Below are positions 60,408-64,000 of a stretch of 64,000 nucleotides of DNA, piece after piece. The translations under genes and the position numbers were made by a program. The stretch comes from Granulicoccus phenolivorans DSM 17626 = NBRC 107789 = JCM 15570 (GTDB lineage Bacteria > Actinomycetota > Actinomycetes > Propionibacteriales > Propionibacteriaceae), in assembly GCF_000423085.1 (NCBI RefSeq), contig NZ_AUHH01000001.1:1-64000 (forward strand). Reading direction: 5' to 3'. Numbering within the stretch: position 1 is the stretch's first letter; each line of letters opens with the position of its first letter. A model generated the notes under the pieces. That model had not been told where the DNA came from. It saw nothing but the letters and a program-made list of their open reading frames with translations, and did not search any database.

Positions 60408-60514
60408 ACTTTCCTCCTCAAAGACGTTCCTTCTGTGATCGTAGGCCCGTCGTCTGCAGGGCGGGGGCGGGGCTGGTGAACAGCCGGCGAACTCATGACG
60501 GCACACTGGAGGCC

Positions 60515-61354
60515 ATGAGTGAGACCCCGCTGATGCAGGCCCCGCCCGAGTGGCTCCAGTTCCGGCGCGACCGGGACGCCCAATTGACCGAACCGTACGG
60601 CTGGCTGACCATCAGCAGCTTCCATTGGGTACCCGAAGGGCCGGCCGCGCTGCCCGGGCTGCCGGGGTGGTGGTCGCTGGAGGGTCCGAATGCCGTGGTG
60701 GCGGCCAATGCCGAGGACGGCTGGTTCGTGGTTCCCGAGGACGGCGGTCCGGTCAGTACCCAGCCGCTGATGGGCCAGTCCCGCCGCACGGTCGGGGAGA
60801 AGGCCCGGGTCCCGTGGCTGCGCCGCCAGGTGAGCGGAATCACCCGCGAGGTCGAACTGCTGCGCCGCTCGGACCGGCTGGCCATCCGGGAACGGGCGGA
60901 GACCTCGCGCGAACGCGAGACCTTCGCGGGAGTGGCGACGTACCCCTATGACCCGGCGCTGGTGGTCCGGGCGCAGTTCACCCCGCACGCCGAGGACGCG
61001 ACCGTACAGGTCGCCACGCACCGCCCGGAGCTCAAGCAGACCCTGCGCTCGGTCGGCGAGGTCACCTTCGACCTGTTGGGCCGCCCGCAGCGGCTGGTGG
61101 TCACCGCGATCAAGTACGGCTGGAGCATCGAGTTCCACGATCCGACCAACGGGGACGAAACGCCCGCCTGGCGGCAGATCAAGATCGACGAGCCGGGCCG
61201 CGACGGGACCATCACCATCGACTTCAACAACACGATCCTGATGTGGTTCGCCTTCACCGATCACGCCACCTGCCCCGCGCCGGTCGACGCGAACACCCTC
61301 ACTGTCCCGGTCCGCGGCGGGGAGCGGGCGGTGAATCCGCCCCGGACGCTGTAG
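60515..61354 (+). CDS. DUF1684 family protein
   Basis: A 279-residue protein of the DUF1684 family. WLQFRRDRDAQLTEPYGWLTI is the N-terminal motif; LVVTAIKYGWSIEFHDPTNG and TITIDFNNTILMWFAFTDHATCP are the C-terminal ones, containing the conserved aromatic and charged residues of the beta-barrel. Its function is not known. TGGAGG precedes the ATG at 60515. It is divergent from the M20 gene and convergent with birA. Confidence 0.92.
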   Translation: MSETPLMQAPPEWLQFRRDRDAQLTEPYGWLTISSFHWVPEGPAALPGLPGWWSLEGPNAVVAANAEDGWFVVPEDGGPVSTQPLMGQSRRTVGEKARVPWLRRQVSGITREVELLRRSDRLAIRERAETSRERETFAGVATYPYDPALVVRAQFTPHAEDATVQVATHRPELKQTLRSVGEVTFDLLGRPQRLVVTAIKYGWSIEFHDPTNGDETPAWRQIKIDEPGRDGTITIDFNNTILMWFAFTDHATCPAPVDANTLTVPVRGGERAVNPPRTL

Positions 61355-61357
61355 CGG

Positions 61358-62152
61358 TCAGCCCGCGGGCCGCAGGTGGAACACGTCGCCGGCGGCGTAC
61401 GCCCGCACGTCGCCGGTCTCGCGGATCCGGACCAGCAGTTGCCCGGATTCGTCGACCCCCACCCCGGTGCCGTGGACCTGCTCGGTCTCGGTGAGCTGGA
61501 CCCGGACCTGTTGCCCGATCGTGCCGCAGCGGGCGGCGTACGCCCGGTCCAGCGCCGGATCGTGGCGGGCCCACTGCAGATAGTGGGTCTCCCAGTGCCG
61601 CAGCACCGCGACGGCGAGGTCGGCCGGGGACACCTGAGCCCCGTGCAGCGCCAGCGAGGTCGCGGTCGGGACCGGGAGTTGGTCGGCGGTCAGCGCGACG
61701 TTGATGCCCAGGCCCATCACGAACATCGGCCCGTCGGGGGTGGTCACCACCTCGCCGAGCATGCCGCAGATCTTGGCTCCGTCGAGCAGGACGTCATTGG
61801 GCCATTTCAGCGTCACCGCCAGGCTGCTGACCTCCGCGACCGCGTCGGCGACCGCGAGCCCGCTGAGCAGCGGCAGCCAGGTCCAGCGGGGGAAGTCCGC
61901 CTCGGGCCGCACCAGCACCGACATCGCCAGCGCGGCTCCCGGCGGGGTGACCCAGACCCGGTCGAAGCGGCCCCGACCGGCGGTCTGGTGGTCGGTGACC
62001 AGCACCGTGCCGGGGCCGGCGGTCCCGGCCCGGGCCCGGGCGGCCAGTTCGAGGTTGGTGGAGCCGATCTCGGGCAGCACCTCGATCTTCGACCACAATC
62101 CGCCGCCCGCCGCGGCGAGGGCATGCTCGGTCAGCGCAGTGCGGGCAGTCAC
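61358..62152 (-). CDS. birA: biotin-[acetyl-CoA-carboxylase] ligase
   Basis: A 264-residue ligase that attaches biotin to carboxylase carrier domains. The biotin/ATP site is in [39 protein letters not shown] and VMGLGINV follow; a small C-terminal SH3-like domain ends the protein. It lacks the N-terminal DNA-binding domain of E. coli BirA, so it is not a repressor. GTG at 62152 is the start. It is divergent from accD, whose holoenzyme it serves. Confidence 0.95.
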   Translation of the reverse strand: MTARTALTEHALAAAGGGLWSKIEVLPEIGSTNLELAARARAGTAGPGTVLVTDHQTAGRGRFDRVWVTPPGAALAMSVLVRPEADFPRWTWLPLLSGLAVADAVAEVSSLAVTLKWPNDVLLDGAKICGMLGEVVTTPDGPMFVMGLGINVALTADQLPVPTATSLALHGAQVSPADLAVAVLRHWETHYLQWARHDPALDRAYAARCGTIGQQVRVQLTETEQVHGTGVGVDESGQLLVRIRETGDVRAYAAGDVFHLRPAG

Positions 62153-62222
62153 GCCCTCGAGCCTAGCCGGAACTTTGGGACTTGGGACGCCCGCCGCAAT
62201 CCCTGCCGCTAGTCTGCACCCC

Positions 62223-63794
62223 ATGGACATCGATATCCACACGACTGCGGGCAAGATTGCCGACCTGGAGCGACGGATGGATGAGGCGCTGCATGCCGCC
62301 TCCCCCGCCGCGGTGGAGAAGCAGCACGCCAAAGGCAAACTGACCGCTCGTGAGCGCATCGACCTCCTGTTGGACGAGGGTTCCTTCGCCGAGTTGGATC
62401 AGTACTCCCGGCATCGCTCGACCGCGTTCGGGATGGAGAAGAAGCGGCCCTACGGCGACGGTGTGGTGGTCGGTACCGGCTCGATCAACGGTCGCCCGGT
62501 CTGCGTGTTCTCCCAGGACGTGGCCATCTTCGGTGGCTCGCTGGGGCAGGTCTACGGCGAGAAGATCGTCAAGATCATCGACTTCGCGCTGAAGACGGGG
62601 TGCCCGCTGATCGGCCTGAACGAGGGTGGCGGCGCCCGGATCCAGGAGGGCGTGGTGTCCCTGGGTCTGTACGGCGAGATCTTCCGACGCAATACCCGGG
62701 CCTCCGGGGTGATCCCGCAGATCTCGATGATCATGGGCGCGGCCGCCGGCGGACACGTGTACTCCCCCGCGCTGACCGATTTCGTGGTGATGGTCGATCA
62801 GACCTCGCAGATGTTCATCACCGGCCCCGAGGTGATCAAGACCGTCACCGGTGAGGACGTCTCGATGGAGGAGCTGGGTGGCGGGCGCACCCACAACACC
62901 AAGTCGGGCAACGCCCACTATCTGGCCGCCGACGAGCAGGACGCGATCGACTACGTCCGAGACCTGATCAGCTTCCTGCCGCAGAACAACCTGGAGGATC
63001 CGCCGATCTTCGATGAGGAGGCGGACCTGAGCATCACCGAGCACGACCGGTCCCTGGACACGCTGATCCCGGATTCGCCGAACCAGCCCTACGACGTGAA
63101 GAAGATCGTCGAGGTCGTGCTGGACGATGAGGATTTCCTCGAGGTGTCCGAGCTGTTCGCCCCGAACATCGTCACCGGGTTCGGCCGCGTGGAGGGCCGC
63201 TCGGTCGGCATCGTGGCGAACCAGCCGATGCACTTCGCCGGCTGCCTCGACATCGATGCCTCGGAGAAGGCGGCCCGGTTCGTGCGTACCTGTGACGCGT
63301 TCAACATCCCGATCCTGACCTTCGTGGACGTGCCGGGCTTCCTGCCCGGCGTGGAGCAGGAGCATCAGGGCATCATCCGCCGCGGGGCGAAGCTGATCTA
63401 CGCGTACGCCGAGGCGACCGTGCCGCTGATCACGGTGATCACCCGCAAGGCGTACGGCGGCGCGTACGACGTGATGGCGTCCAAGCACCTCGGCGCCGAC
63501 ATCAACCTGGCCTGGCCGACCGCCCAGATCGCGGTGATGGGCGCCCAGGGTGCGGTCAACATCCTGTACCGCAAGGAACTGGCGGCCGCCTCGGATCCGG
63601 AGAGCCTGCGGGCGAAGCTGATCCAGGAGTACGACGACGAGCTGGCCAACCCCTATGTGGCCGCCGAGCGCGGCTACATCGATGCGGTGATCAAGCCGCA
63701 GGAGACGCGCAGCGAGATCGTGAAGATGCTGCGGCTGCTGCGGACCAAGCGGGAGACGCTGCCGCCGAAGAAGCACGGAAACATCCCGCTGTGA
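62223..63794 (+). CDS. accD: acyl-CoA (propionyl-CoA) carboxylase beta subunit
   Basis: A 523-residue carboxyltransferase subunit that moves CO2 from biotin to propionyl-CoA or acetyl-CoA. [18 protein letters not shown], the N-terminal oxyanion segment [20 protein letters not shown], and the C-terminal one [25 protein letters not shown] are present, with [12 protein letters not shown]. It corresponds to AccD5/PccB. The orthologue order birA-accD5-accE5 is as in mycobacteria. In a propionic actinobacterium it may act in methylmalonyl-CoA formation. The ATG at 62223 is used. Confidence 0.96.
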   Translation: MDIDIHTTAGKIADLERRMDEALHAASPAAVEKQHAKGKLTARERIDLLLDEGSFAELDQYSRHRSTAFGMEKKRPYGDGVVVGTGSINGRPVCVFSQDVAIFGGSLGQVYGEKIVKIIDFALKTGCPLIGLNEGGGARIQEGVVSLGLYGEIFRRNTRASGVIPQISMIMGAAAGGHVYSPALTDFVVMVDQTSQMFITGPEVIKTVTGEDVSMEELGGGRTHNTKSGNAHYLAADEQDAIDYVRDLISFLPQNNLEDPPIFDEEADLSITEHDRSLDTLIPDSPNQPYDVKKIVEVVLDDEDFLEVSELFAPNIVTGFGRVEGRSVGIVANQPMHFAGCLDIDASEKAARFVRTCDAFNIPILTFVDVPGFLPGVEQEHQGIIRRGAKLIYAYAEATVPLITVITRKAYGGAYDVMASKHLGADINLAWPTAQIAVMGAQGAVNILYRKELAAASDPESLRAKLIQEYDDELANPYVAAERGYIDAVIKPQETRSEIVKMLRLLRTKRETLPPKKHGNIPL

Positions 63795-63814
63795 CCGGCG
63801 GAGGAGAGCAGGCC

Positions 63815-64000
63815 ATGACCGAACAGCAGAAGCCGCCGGTGATCGAGGTCGTTGCCGGGTCGCCGACACCGGAGGAGATCGCGGCGATCGTGACCGTCGT
63901 CTCGGCGCTGGCGGCCGCCCCCGCGGAGGAGAAGGCCGTCGACCAGCCCCGGGTGGGTGGCTGGCGCTCCTACTACCGGGCGCTGCGCCGGCCGTTCGTA
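63815..64000 (+). CDS. accE: acyl-CoA carboxylase epsilon subunit, 5' part
   Basis: The frame from the ATG at 63815 (GGAGGAG 12-18 bases upstream) to the edge gives 62 residues. The conserved part VIEVVAGSPTPEEIAAIVTVVS and the later GGWRSYYRALRRPF (the W-R-S motif near the end) are those of AccE, the small subunit that stimulates AccD5-type carboxylases in Actinobacteria. Only a few residues are probably missing. It is 20 bases after accD and should be co-translated. Confidence 0.9.
   Translation, partial: MTEQQKPPVIEVVAGSPTPEEIAAIVTVVSALAAAPAEEKAVDQPRVGGWRSYYRALRRPFV

Overview
The window comes from a high-GC, Gram-positive actinobacterium, most likely of the Propionibacteriaceae; the family assignment is an inference. 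The evidence for Actinobacteria is a WhiB regulator, ClpS next to DUF2017, F420 genes (fbiA, fbiB), two LytR-CpsA-Psr proteins, TIGR03089, DUF3039, DUF3499 and DUF5719 proteins, an actinobacterial acyl-CoA carboxylase beta/epsilon pair, many GTG starts, and a 13E12-type DUF222 protein at the left edge. No CRISPR array, prophage, integrase or transposase was seen. No stretch without a gene reaches 300 bases; the longest are about 160-170 bases (1482-1651, 6005-6172, 6739-6900) and their contents are listed or described in neighbouring entries.

Layout. 1-10.6 kb is an accessory-looking region: the start of a DUF222/HNH gene, an acetyltransferase, a divergent pair around a DtxR-type iron box (lipocalin-like protein and a possible heme/FMN-type protein), a double DUF1540 Cys protein, an ABC transporter of the nitrate/taurine-like class opposite an ArsR regulator, tRNA-Lys, a GroES-like/DUF3618 pair, Bcp peroxiredoxin, tRNA-Leu, a MarR-MFS pair and an acetyltransferase. 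10.6-18.4 kb is one long minus-strand run: clpS, DUF2017, iron box, feoA, feoB, feoC, murI, MBL phosphodiesterase, rph, rdgB, thyA, folA. 18.4-21 kb is a plus-strand NAD salvage operon (pncB, pncA, a membrane ABM-domain protein). 21-31 kb holds malQ, an RDD protein, a DUF2332 protein, a tail-anchored Ser/Thr kinase, an SF2 helicase, an MFS transporter, DUF3039, a SixA-like phosphatase and a CadI/ArsI-like protein.

31-64 kb matches a long conserved actinobacterial block known from Mycobacterium (sahH to accD5-accE5): ahcY, SIS protein, Trm112-like, manB, DUF3499, a metallopeptidase-like protein, (DUF5719, large GT2), whiB, fbiA, fbiB, manC, TIGR03089, GT2, LCP proteins, fadE, (fprA), purE, purK, gtrA, birA, accD, accE. 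Items in brackets, a CPBP-like membrane protein beside ahcY, and a module at 55-61.4 kb (VanY-type carboxypeptidase, amidohydrolase, MFS, M20 hydrolase, DUF1684) are insertions relative to that block.

How genes fit together: manB, manC, the glycosyltransferases, GtrA and the LCP proteins point to mannose-based or other glycopolymer assembly at the envelope. The feo genes and the 1.5 kb pair are probably under iron control through DtxR/IdeR. fbiA and a short fbiB indicate F420 cofactor synthesis. accD/accE with birA provide biotin-dependent (probably propionyl-CoA) carboxylation. The strongest candidates for something not yet described are the ArsR-linked ABC transporter without a binding protein, the iron-box pair at 1.5 kb, and the Cys-rich insertion in the FeoB G domain.
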